Shown here: in pieces, positions 35,518 through 42,758 of the stretch | Layout of the letters: each line of letters opens with the position of its first letter | Numbering within the stretch: the first letter of the stretch is position 1 | Assembly (NCBI RefSeq): GCF_003386205.1 | Contig: NZ_QRDY01000029.1 | Span: forward strand, 1 to 47,748 | Direction: 5' to 3' | DNA: 47,748 bases | From: Cohnella lupini | GTDB lineage: Bacteria; Bacillota; Bacilli; Paenibacillales; Paenibacillaceae | Made by a program: the position numbers and the translations under genes | The notes under the pieces: generated by a model | The model's input: only the letters and a program-made list of their open reading frames with translations | Databases searched by the model: none | Told to the model about the DNA's origin: nothing

Positions 35518-36588
35518 ATGGACAATGTATTTCAAGCACTCAATGGAGTCAAGCCAAGTCGGCAAGAGCTGAAGAGACGTGTCGAACATGTCAAAAAAAT
35601 TATTGTCCACCACCCTGTCTACGAGCAAGTGCTTGAAGAGCTTGAAATGCGCTTTGACCTTGGGGAGGATTCGGTCGCGCCTGACTGTCTCTATCTGTAT
35701 GGTCCTACGGGGGCGGGGAAGAGTACGGTAACAAGTGAGTTTACAGGTCGGTATCGGCGTGAAGAGTTGGTAACCGATTCACGTGAGTACACCAGAGTTA
35801 CTGTCCTTCATGTGAAAGTACCGCCTAAAGCTACACCACGTTCCTTAGCTTCTAAAATTCTATTTGATTTAGGAGATCCCAATCATTTTAGAGGTACGGA
35901 GTCTGAGCTGACCAGCCGTGTCCATTACCTATTTGGGAAATGCGAAGTCAAGATGTTCATCTTAGACGAGTTTCAGCATCTGATTGATAGTGACACGCTA
36001 CACGTTCTGGTAACCGCCTCAAACTGGGTGAAGACCTTCACCGAGGAAATCAAAATCCCCGTAGTGCTTTGCGGAATGCCGGAATCCATGCGAATCTTCA
36101 TCAACAACCCTCAGTTGGACCGGCGGTTTACGAATAAAATTGAATTACCCCCATTCCGTTATGGTACGGCGGCGGAGATAACGACATTCAGAAAGTTTCT
36201 CAAAGAAGTTGAAAAACAGCTTCCTTTTGCAAAACCTAGCAACATCACAGACATTGGAATAGCTGATCGCATCTACTACACATCTCAGGGTATACCCTTC
36301 TATGTGATGCAACTATTAATTGAAGCAACTGCTTACGCCGTAAACGCTGGCAACGACAGTATTGAAATGAAGCACCTAAATCAGGCTTTTAAGAAGATCA
36401 AACAGACAGCAAGACCATTCACGATGAATCCCTTTGAGTCAGTAGATTTCGAGCTGGCAGCTGAGCTCCGTAAGGAAACGGATAAAGAGAATAAATTCAA
36501 GCAAGAATTACTTGCGAAGCAAAAGCTAGAAAAGCGATTGTTTAAGAATAGCAGGAAACAAAACACGGATCAGCCTATTGGGGGCTGA
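35518..36588 (+). CDS. tnsC: TnsC-like AAA+ ATPase
   Basis: 356 residues. Walker A GPTGAGKST with Lys68, Walker B MFILDEFQH with Asp150, and an arginine-rich RRFTNKIELP sensor segment, as in TnsC/TniB proteins that form ATP-dependent filaments on target DNA and link TniQ to the transposase. Starts 6 nt after tnsB. Ends in a basic, Lys-rich helix. A terminator overlaps the stop region. Confidence 0.92.
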   Translation: MDNVFQALNGVKPSRQELKRRVEHVKKIIVHHPVYEQVLEELEMRFDLGEDSVAPDCLYLYGPTGAGKSTVTSEFTGRYRREELVTDSREYTRVTVLHVKVPPKATPRSLASKILFDLGDPNHFRGTESELTSRVHYLFGKCEVKMFILDEFQHLIDSDTLHVLVTASNWVKTFTEEIKIPVVLCGMPESMRIFINNPQLDRRFTNKIELPPFRYGTAAEITTFRKFLKEVEKQLPFAKPSNITDIGIADRIYYTSQGIPFYVMQLLIEATAYAVNAGNDSIEMKHLNQAFKKIKQTARPFTMNPFESVDFELAAELRKETDKENKFKQELLAKQKLEKRLFKNSRKQNTDQPIGG

Positions 36589-36600
36589 TCCATTTTTTTG
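36567..36600. terminator. Terminator after tnsC
   Basis: GGATCAGCC pairs with GGCTGATCC and is followed by ATTTTTTT. The convergent regulator gene ends just beyond it. Confidence 0.85.
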
Positions 36601-36606
36601 TTTCTA

Positions 36607-36936
36607 TTAAAGGAATTCCTTCATGACCACTTTAAGCCGCTTTAAATCACTGCGGTCCAATCGTATCAACATATCAATTATCTCATGAAGTAGGGGGTCT
36701 TTATCGTACGCCTCGGGCATTGCTTTGGAGTAGGCAAATAGTTGATAGACCTCGACTCCTAGTGTGGATGCTAGCTTCTCTAAATTAGTGAGGGATATGT
36801 TCCGTTGCCCTCGTTCGACGCTTCCAACGAAAGAGTAATGAAAGCCAGCAAGTTCAGCCAACGTTTCTTGGGACAAACCTTTTTGTTTGCGTATCTCGCG
36901 GATTCGTGCACCTACTAATCTCTGAACTTTTGTCAT
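36607..36936 (-). CDS. XRE-family transcriptional regulator
   Basis: 109 residues from ATG 36936 (AGGTG 8 nt upstream; the longer frame to 37026 has no signal). Helix-turn-helix in residues about 8-65: RIREIRKQKGLSQETLAELA, then GSVERGQRNISLTNLEKLA, of the Cro/C1 type. The C-terminus is a short helical dimerisation tail. Transcribed away from the second tniQ and against tnsC, so it probably regulates the transposition genes from the intergenic region 36937-37072. Confidence 0.9.
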   Translation of the reverse strand: MTKVQRLVGARIREIRKQKGLSQETLAELAGFHYSFVGSVERGQRNISLTNLEKLASTLGVEVYQLFAYSKAMPEAYDKDPLLHEIIDMLIRLDRSDLKRLKVVMKEFL

Positions 36937-37072
36937 TGCCACACCTCTAATTGAAGTGTAGACAAAGTATAAAAACTTAAAAATAAACATATAAGACCTA
37001 ATTAAAAATACATTGCATATAAGCAATATTTTGCTGAGAAATGGGAATAATAGTTAGTAGGGAGGAAGAGAA

Positions 37073-38725
37073 ATGTTGTTAATCAGGCCAAAGCCTCAAG
37101 ATGGAGAAAGTATGATTGGTTACTTATACCGATTGACTGAGGAAAACGGTTATCCTTCTGTCAGTCAGGTGAAACACCTAATACAGGCTGATAAAAGGGA
37201 GTTGGAACGTAACCTTTTAAATGAAAGGAGTATTAGTAGATTAGGTCAGTATACGGGATACAACGAAATCGAATTAGTAAACATGACCAGCCAAGATCTT
37301 CGTGTTCTTATTCACGGGCATCAGTATAATCAATTAATATTACGTCAACGTGTGCAATACTGCCCACTTTGTGTTCAAGAGATGCCCGTCCATCGGAAGT
37401 CATGGTGTCTCAGCGCAATTAATATTTGTCCCGTGCACCATATCTGGCTACAAAGTGGATGTATTTGCGGTCAGATAATCAATCTTCATTCCATTATTAA
37501 GGGGTACTGTATGTATTGCGAAACACGCATGCAGCAGTTTTCCAATGAGAATGATCCGGATAAGCACCTCATTGATCTTCAATACGAGTTAAGTCGGCTA
37601 TTCGTAACTTCGTCCAAAAAGATTCATATTCTTAGCCAAGAAATTGGGGTTGCGGAATTCCTCGCTGTAGTAAAACACAGTCTTAGTTTACTTCACGATA
37701 TCCCTAGCTGCATAAGTGAGGGGACACAGATTAGGGATCTGACCAGTAAAGGTAAACATAGTTATAAGAGCTGCTTATCTTACTTTGAAGTAATCGAAAT
37801 GTACCGTGATTTCCCCAACAGGTTTATTCGGGTTCTGAAGGAACAGAAATCAAAAACACCTTCCGCACAAACGATTGCAAAATACAACTTTGAAAAGCTG
37901 TTATTGGACCCGACATGGCACCAGCTCAAACAGGTTTATTCGAATTTTATGAAAGATGCTAAACCAAATTGGAATGTACGTGCTACACCTTCTATGTTGA
38001 ACATTTCCAGTTATCAATATTTGTCAAAGACAGCAGCTAGTCATTTTCTTGGTGTAGCAAAAGAGACCGTTAACAAGATGGCTCGAATAGGAATCTTACA
38101 TGAGAAAGATATAGGCTTTGAGAAGAAGGTTGCTCTTGATGAGATTCAACGCCTGTTAATTAAGTGCAAAGGTGACCAGAAGAATTGTACGGGTCGTATT
38201 TCATTAAGAGATATTGTGCAAATGTATCCAAAGAGAGGATTGGATGTTACGGGGATTATTAAGCTTGTAGTCGATGGAGTACTGCAGACGGCAAGCGAAT
38301 TAACTTGTGATTCTCTAATGAATGTTACATTCGATCGATCAGAAATCGACTATTGTTTTGAAGTAGCATTTGTATGCTTATCACTGAGAGGGGAAAATAA
38401 AATGAAAAATGCACTATTAAACGAATTTCAAATGAGGCTGGCTTCAGTAACCGGTCAAGGTATTGTTTTTAACGGTAATGTCTATACAAACGTAAGGATG
38501 GTCTCGAACCAATGGTTTGAAGCTGCAGAGAAGAATGGTGAATGGTTTATACCTGTGCTATATAAGCCAGAGAATCCTGACTTTTTGTTACTATATGATA
38601 TGGACGGGTTGGAAGTGGCTAGTGCAGTAGATGCACATGAGGAAATGGATAAAGAGATAGTTAATGCGTATCTGGAAACCATAAATGATTTGAAAGATAG
38701 GATTATAAAAAGGAAAGATAGTTAA
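37073..38725 (+). CDS. tniQ: Second TniQ-family protein
   Basis: 550 residues, GGGAGGAAGAG ribosome site. N-terminal TniQ domain (LLIRPKPQDGESMIGYLYRL) with zinc ligands YCPLC, NICPVH, CICG and CMYC. C-terminal helical region contains an HTH-like LSKTAASHFLGVAKETVNKM. Clearly related to the protein at 30505 but diverged and shorter, suggesting a second target-recognition subunit. Separated from the core by the XRE gene. Confidence 0.87.
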   Translation: MLLIRPKPQDGESMIGYLYRLTEENGYPSVSQVKHLIQADKRELERNLLNERSISRLGQYTGYNEIELVNMTSQDLRVLIHGHQYNQLILRQRVQYCPLCVQEMPVHRKSWCLSAINICPVHHIWLQSGCICGQIINLHSIIKGYCMYCETRMQQFSNENDPDKHLIDLQYELSRLFVTSSKKIHILSQEIGVAEFLAVVKHSLSLLHDIPSCISEGTQIRDLTSKGKHSYKSCLSYFEVIEMYRDFPNRFIRVLKEQKSKTPSAQTIAKYNFEKLLLDPTWHQLKQVYSNFMKDAKPNWNVRATPSMLNISSYQYLSKTAASHFLGVAKETVNKMARIGILHEKDIGFEKKVALDEIQRLLIKCKGDQKNCTGRISLRDIVQMYPKRGLDVTGIIKLVVDGVLQTASELTCDSLMNVTFDRSEIDYCFEVAFVCLSLRGENKMKNALLNEFQMRLASVTGQGIVFNGNVYTNVRMVSNQWFEAAEKNGEWFIPVLYKPENPDFLLLYDMDGLEVASAVDAHEEMDKEIVNAYLETINDLKDRIIKRKDS

Positions 38726-38747
38726 TCGATTGGAAAGGAGATAAATT

Positions 38748-39044
38748 ATGCACAGTGATGTTATGAGTACAATTATCATTAGTTTATGCAAACAGCTTAG
38801 GGCAGGAGAGTTATCAGCTTCTGATCAATATGAACTTAGTAAGTTCTTGGAACTTACTTCAGAATTAGTTGTTGAACAAGATAGTCGAATTAAAGAACTT
38901 GAAAGTAAACTTATTTATTGCATTCAAGAAACGGAAATATTAAAAAAATTCATTACACAGAAAGAATTCATGGACGAATTCATTATCTATTGGAGAACTG
39001 AGTGGTCTACTCAATTATACAATTTTATTCAAGAGAGAAGCTAA
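38748..39044 (+). CDS. Hypothetical helical protein
   Basis: 98 residues with a strong GGAAAGGAG site. Helical and probably coiled coil in the middle (SELVVEQDSRIKELESKLIY). No enzymatic motif. It follows the second tniQ by 22 nt and is probably co-transcribed, so it may be a transposition accessory protein or the first cargo gene. Confidence 0.65.
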   Translation: MHSDVMSTIIISLCKQLRAGELSASDQYELSKFLELTSELVVEQDSRIKELESKLIYCIQETEILKKFITQKEFMDEFIIYWRTEWSTQLYNFIQERS

Positions 39045-39128
39045 TTCAATGAATGATTGTCGATATCACGGAGGATCTGCAAAATGGTCGGTGTTCTTAC
39101 GAAAAATATATTGTTGGAGGGAATTAAA

Positions 39129-39392
39129 ATGAGTAGAAAAATTCGTCGTTCCATTGGTAAAATTACCAGCAGATATACGGTGATTAGAGGTGGAAGTACA
39201 GGTTCTTCTACTGGCCTTAAAAGAAATCATGGTACTCAAATCTTAGGCCAGAGTAAAAAACAAGTATTAATCGGTCCTGTTTTTAACGGCAAACCGATGA
39301 GGCTTATCGAGTCCTCTAGCGGGAAAGTGCAGGACAGCATTCTCTTCTGCCGCGGTACAGGATTTGGAGCACAAGAAGAACGGGGAAGCTAA
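39129..39392 (+). CDS. Hypothetical small basic protein
   Basis: 87 residues; ATG 39129 has GGAGGG 7 nt upstream, whereas the upstream in-frame starts do not. Basic N-terminus (MSRKIRRSIGKITSRY), a Gly/Ser-rich stretch and a C-terminal RLIESSSGKVQDSILFCRG. No recognised family. It is followed directly by a frameshifted gene. Probably cargo of the Tn7-like element. Confidence 0.6.
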   Translation: MSRKIRRSIGKITSRYTVIRGGSTGSSTGLKRNHGTQILGQSKKQVLIGPVFNGKPMRLIESSSGKVQDSILFCRGTGFGAQEERGS

Positions 39393-39648
39393 TTGAGTTT
39401 TGAACAGACATCAATGATTGTAGGGCGAACTTTCGAAAGGACGGGCAACTCTACCTGGTTCGCTGTTATATATGTGATCCGAACTACGACCGTGAAAATT
39501 ACTTGCCAATAGTAGCAACCGGCCAGTGTGCGCTTGGTGCGGTTGGAAGGAGAACAAGCTATTGGACATAATGCAGAGTTCGGAGGCGCTGCTGAGGATC
39601 ACTCGAAAGATAATTGTATTTGTTTCTGAAATATTAGGGGAGAAATGA
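39393..39648 (+). pseudogene. Frameshifted small zinc-ribbon-type protein
   Basis: A TTG start right after the previous stop begins MSFEQT; one frameshift near 39410 leads to NDCRANFRKDGQLYLVRCY and ICDPNYDRENYLPIVATGQC; a 2-nt insertion near 39537 must be removed to read AWCGWKENKLLDIM. The paired CxxC-like motifs suggest a small zinc ribbon. A terminator follows at 39670. The need for two corrections makes it a pseudogene. Confidence 0.5.
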
Positions 39649-39669
39649 TCTGAATAGTCGAGATAGTAA

Positions 39670-39706
39670 AAGCCCGATCGAACAACTTTTTTCGAACGGG
39701 CATTTT
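39670..39706 (+). terminator. Intrinsic terminator
   Basis: GCCCG-ATCGAA pairs with TTCGAA-CGGGC (one mismatch) and is followed by ATTTTT. It ends the post-tniQ small-gene run. Confidence 0.75.
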
Positions 39707-39795
39707 TCCTGTGTTCCGCCTGATCCCTTTTGTTATACGGGTGAGATATTGGCACTAAGGCCGGAAATAGCCTGGTCGAACTTGGTACCCACTAA

Positions 39796-39954
39796 GTGGG
39801 AGGCAGTTCAATCACAGACGGAGAGTTGCGGGTATCAGGGGAGGCTCTCAAGGTGCTCATCATACCAAGTTTGGTTCAATTAGCTAACCTTCCTATGGGC
39901 TGGATTGCATGGAGGGAAACAGAACACAGTCAATGGATTAGAGCCAAAAAGTAG
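39796..39954 (+). other. Possible protein-coding remnant
   Basis: An open frame of 52 codons reading VGGSSITDGELRVSGEALKV and ending IRAKK, without a ribosome site. It looks like the end of a larger enzyme but I cannot name it. It may mark the old chromosomal side next to the unresolved right end of the Tn7-like element. Nothing else is seen in 39,710-40,000. Confidence 0.25.
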
Positions 39955-40000
39955 GCACATGCCTTTACGCGGATACGAGAGTTGAAATAAGGAGAACAAT

Positions 40001-40249
40001 ATGGAATCAAATTCTGGCTTGCTTTTGATTAGTATCCAAGGGTTGAAATATGAATTAACTATTGGTGAAGGTTACGTTATTCATTATTTTGATGAAGATA
40101 TTAGCATCCATGGATTAGAAGCACAAATTGCAGACACACATTGGCAAGATGAAGGGGGAAATACCTTCCTCTTTATATGGGTCCCTGAACACCAGGAGGA
40201 ATACCTAATTTCTGATGATGAGATAAAAAGCATAAGTAAAAAAGATTGA
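40001..40249 (+). CDS. Hypothetical 82-aa protein (cassette-type gene)
   Basis: Acidic, beta-rich protein (SGLLLISIQGLKYELTIGEG ... FLFIWVPEHQEEY) with AAGGAG before the ATG. Its TGA is followed at once by ACTAACGGATA, the left core of the array element, as for the DUF2185 gene further on. It is the first member of the array, upstream of the recombinase. Family unknown. Confidence 0.7.
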   Translation: MESNSGLLLISIQGLKYELTIGEGYVIHYFDEDISIHGLEAQIADTHWQDEGGNTFLFIWVPEHQEEYLISDDEIKSISKKD

Positions 40250-40262
40250 ACTAACGGATATC
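40250..40262. repeat. Half element E10 (left core only)
   Basis: ACTAACGGATATC matches the left core of the array elements (CTAACGGATACG). The hairpin and right core are missing; the recombinase leader follows instead. Confidence 0.6.
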
Positions 40263-40277
40263 CAAACATTGTAGATT

Positions 40278-40332
40278 AAACCCCTCCAAACGGTGCGAAG
40301 CTAATGATAATTCACCCTTGGGAGGTTTTGTT
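40278..40332 (+). promoter_or_regulatory. Leader with potential to mask the recombinase ribosome site
   Basis: CCTCC at 40282-40286 can pair with the GGAGG at 40321-40325 that serves the recombinase ATG, with flanking AAA/TTT pairs and an inner GGTG/CACC helix. Such a fold would reduce recombinase translation. This is inferred from complementarity only. Confidence 0.35.
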
Positions 40333-41175
40333 ATGAATTTGAACGAATTGTGGTTTTTGTATGAGGCAGACAAGCGCATTTTGGGATTTAGTCCTTATAC
40401 GTTGAAGGCATATTCCCTTCAGATAAAGGTGCTGACCCGTGACATCGGCAACCTCGATATTGAAGAAGTTTCGTTAACCTTGCTCAAAGAATATCTAGCT
40501 AAACAATCAGAACGGCTGAAACCAAGCAGTTTAGGACACCGCGTACGGTTCGTTAGATCCCTCTTTCGATTTGCATTTGAAGAAGGGTATGTGGCCAGGA
40601 ATCCTGCACTTAAACTAAGAGAACCGAAGATGGACAAACGTATTCCAAAATTCTTGATTGAAGAGGACGTTATTCATCTCAAGATCACCTGCGAATCTCC
40701 GCGCGAGCATGCATTGCTGGAATTTCTATATTGTACTGGCTGCCGTGTTGGCGAGGTTCATCGGCTGAACGTTGAGGACATTAACTGGGAAAACTGCTCG
40801 GCTGTTGTGAATGGGAAGGGTTCTAAACAAAGAGAGGTCTATTTCACAACGGAGTGCAAGATCTGGCTAAAGAGATACGTCGAAAGCCGTGAAGATTCCT
40901 GTAAAGCACTTTTCGTAACGGAAAGCCTTCCAACTCGTCGAATGGCGATCTCGACAATCCGTTACTCACTTAAAAGATTAGCGATCCGCGGCAAAGTTAA
41001 AGCAAATGTATATCCCCATCGTTTTCGCCATACATATGCTTGCCACCTGTTAGACAACGGTGCTCCGCTGGAGTTTATTCAAGGTATGTTGGGCCACGAT
41101 AAAGCATCCACAACTCAAATCTATGCTCAGTTACGGGGAGAAAGACGGAAAGAGCTGTACCGCCGTTATTTCTAA
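40333..41175 (+). CDS. Xer-like tyrosine recombinase of the cassette array
   Basis: 280 residues from ATG 40333 (GGGAGG 7 nt upstream). N-terminal SAM-like core-binding domain (residues 1-95), then a complete catalytic domain: Arg138 (CTGCRVGEV), Lys162 (GKGSKQRE), His229 and Arg232 (HRFRH), His255 (GHDK) and nucleophile Tyr264 (QIYAQL). Length and motifs match XerC/D-type recombinases. I see no roughly 20-residue insertion before the HxxR motif that marks integron IntI integrases. It lies inside an array of single-gene units separated by a conserved element, so it is the obvious candidate enzyme for their movement. Confidence 0.92.
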   Translation: MNLNELWFLYEADKRILGFSPYTLKAYSLQIKVLTRDIGNLDIEEVSLTLLKEYLAKQSERLKPSSLGHRVRFVRSLFRFAFEEGYVARNPALKLREPKMDKRIPKFLIEEDVIHLKITCESPREHALLEFLYCTGCRVGEVHRLNVEDINWENCSAVVNGKGSKQREVYFTTECKIWLKRYVESREDSCKALFVTESLPTRRMAISTIRYSLKRLAIRGKVKANVYPHRFRHTYACHLLDNGAPLEFIQGMLGHDKASTTQIYAQLRGERRKELYRRYF

Positions 41176-41179
41176 GATC

Positions 41180-41197
41180 GGGGGCTTTAAGCCCCCC
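41180..41197 (+). terminator. GC-rich hairpin after the recombinase
   Basis: GGGGGCT pairs with AGCCCCC around a TTA loop, 5 nt after the stop codon. The following TCAATTAAT is only weakly T-rich, so termination may be partial. Confidence 0.6.
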
Positions 41198-41334
41198 TCA
41201 ATTAATGGGGTAGATTAGATGAAACAAATAGTAAAATTTAATTTTGTATAAATGGAAACTTTCCCCATGAATGCTTAGTCTAATCTAATAGGTTGTCTCA
41301 TTTCAAATTGCTGAAAGGATTTGATTAAAACAAG

Positions 41335-41661
41335 ATGTTTAAAATTAAACGTATAGGAATAATTATTTGTGCTGTTAGCATCATTCTCGTTGGCGGTGTA
41401 GCGACAAAAAGTTTTGCAGATACAAGAAACGGTTCTCCCTCAAGTGATTTTGGTCCACAACAAAAAATGACACCAGAAGAAGAGAAAAAGGTACTAGAAT
41501 CAATAGGAGCCATCTATAATGATTTCGGTGAGTTTAGACGAGTTTCGTCAACACAATCATTAGATACTAATGAAATAGCTTACACGGAGAATTCAATTAA
41601 CTCCCGTACAAAGGAATTAATCTTAGACTATGGTATTTTCGTAAAGGTTTGTGTCAATTAG
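41335..41661 (+). CDS. Small secreted hypothetical protein (cassette-type gene)
   Basis: 108 residues with a signal peptide (KRIGIIICAVSIILVGGVAT, cleavage near SFADT). The mature part is hydrophilic (MTPEEEKKVLESIGAIYNDF). The ribosome site is weak (GAAAGGA about 13 nt upstream). Element E2 follows 49 nt after the stop. Family unknown; a secreted single-gene cassette is typical of such arrays. Confidence 0.65.
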   Translation: MFKIKRIGIIICAVSIILVGGVATKSFADTRNGSPSSDFGPQQKMTPEEEKKVLESIGAIYNDFGEFRRVSSTQSLDTNEIAYTENSINSRTKELILDYGIFVKVCVN

Positions 41662-41710
41662 AAGTTTAAGAGAATCGAAAAATCCACTCAATTGTAGTGT
41701 TTATCATTCC

Positions 41711-41783
41711 GCTAACGGATACGTTAGCGATATGAAGCAGATTGCTACGGCAGTCTGCTTTTTCCATTGAATTAACGGGCAGG
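41711..41783. repeat. Cassette-type element E2
   Basis: Left core is a perfect hairpin, GCTAACG-GATA-CGTTAGC (41711-41728). A terminator hairpin follows (AGCAGATTGC-TACG-GCAGTCTGCT, 41736-41759, then T5). Right core TAACGGGCAGG at 41773-41783. The most complete copy; used as the reference. Confidence 0.85.
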
Positions 41784-41839
41784 AAAATTTAAACAATACG
41801 ACGAAGTAATATCGAAATCAGGTAATTTGGAAGGAAGAG

Positions 41840-42346
41840 GTGTTCACAATTCGAATCCATATCATCGGCGGCTCAGGAAGCGGCAAATCCTATATCGCGG
41901 CTTTATTGAGCGGGAAGCTCGGGATCCCGCATTACGATCTAGACGATATTTTCTGGCATAATCAGTCGAACGAATACGGCGTCAAGGCATCGGAAGAAGC
42001 ACGGGACCGTCAGCTCAAAAAGATCATCGAATTCGATTCATGGATCGTTGAAGGTGTGTTCAGGGCGTGGGTTGAGCCGAGCTTTGCCGCCGCAGATAAG
42101 ATCGTCGTTTTGATGACACCCTTGCCCGTCCAGGAAGAACGAATATGGAAGCGCTATGAAGAGCGCATTACAGACATCGTTCCAAGCAAGAAGCGCGAGA
42201 CACTAGAAGGCATCCAAAACTTATTGGCATGGAATAAAGAGTATAATCTGGTGAAGCTGCCTGATTTGATCAGCCGTTGGGACTATAAAGACAAAATGAT
42301 TCTCGTGCGCGATAACCTGGATCTTCTTGAATTTCAATTGATATGA
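41840..42346 (+). CDS. P-loop kinase-like protein (DNA topology modulation FlaR-like)
   Basis: 168 residues from GTG 41840 (GGAAGG 6 nt upstream). Walker A GGSGSGKSY, then HYDLDDIFWHNQ, WIVEGVF and VVLMTPLPVQEERIWKRYEE, as in the adenylate-kinase-like FlaR/topology modulation family. Substrate unknown; probably a small-molecule or nucleotide kinase. The GC content is higher than that of neighbouring cassette genes, suggesting a different origin. It starts 57 nt after the right core of E2, and an IS sits downstream. Confidence 0.82.
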   Translation: MFTIRIHIIGGSGSGKSYIAALLSGKLGIPHYDLDDIFWHNQSNEYGVKASEEARDRQLKKIIEFDSWIVEGVFRAWVEPSFAAADKIVVLMTPLPVQEERIWKRYEERITDIVPSKKRETLEGIQNLLAWNKEYNLVKLPDLISRWDYKDKMILVRDNLDLLEFQLI

Positions 42347-42389
42347 ATTCGACCTTCGGGCTGTCGTAATTAAACTCCCTCGGTACGAT

Positions 42390-42758
42390 TTAGTTTTCTC
42401 ACGAATGCTCGCTTATTCGCAGGATTTCACCCTTGCAAGAAATATAGAACGAGAGTAAGAGGGACCTCGTAGTAGAGCCGGACAACATGAAGGCGTGAGG
42501 AAATAAAGGGGGAGGTTGCAACCCCATATCCTTCCATATACTGCACGCTTTCTCCACGCCGCCCCTGGAGGTTTTCACTCCCATGTCTCAACGGGTCTAT
42601 GCCCTCTCATTCCTTCGTTACGCCTTTCCAAGGGGTGGAGGCCGGTTATGCTAACGGTACGGGTCGGTGCCCTTTGGTTTAATGGATCCGGTACTCCGTG
42701 CTTTCTTTGAAATCCCGCGAATAAGCCAATACTCGTTCAATGAAGCGATAGGTATTAG
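42390..42758 (-). ncRNA. Candidate guide-RNA (seekRNA) region of the IS1111 element
   Basis: About 370 nt of non-coding DNA after the transposase stop, inside the inverted repeats. IS1111 elements encode their target-recognition RNA on this side, unlike IS110-group elements. Assignment is by position; no fold was computed, so boundaries are unknown. Confidence 0.35.

Noticed and set aside
30505..38725. CRISPR-associated transposon
   Set aside because: TniQ, TnsA, TnsB and TnsC are present, but no Cas12k, Cascade genes or repeats are in the window.
39411..39755. 114-codon minus-strand frame
   Set aside because: It overlaps the better supported frameshifted plus-strand gene and a terminator and reads as low-complexity, Ser/His-rich sequence.
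40333..41175. Recombinase as a classical integron integrase (IntI)
   Set aside because: No extra segment before the HxxR motif is seen; motifs and length fit XerC/D-type enzymes. Kept as Xer-like.
42650..42672. GCTAACGGTACG inside the IS non-coding region as another array element
   Set aside because: Only a left-core-like 12-mer; no hairpin or right core follows, so it is probably chance or part of the guide-RNA region.
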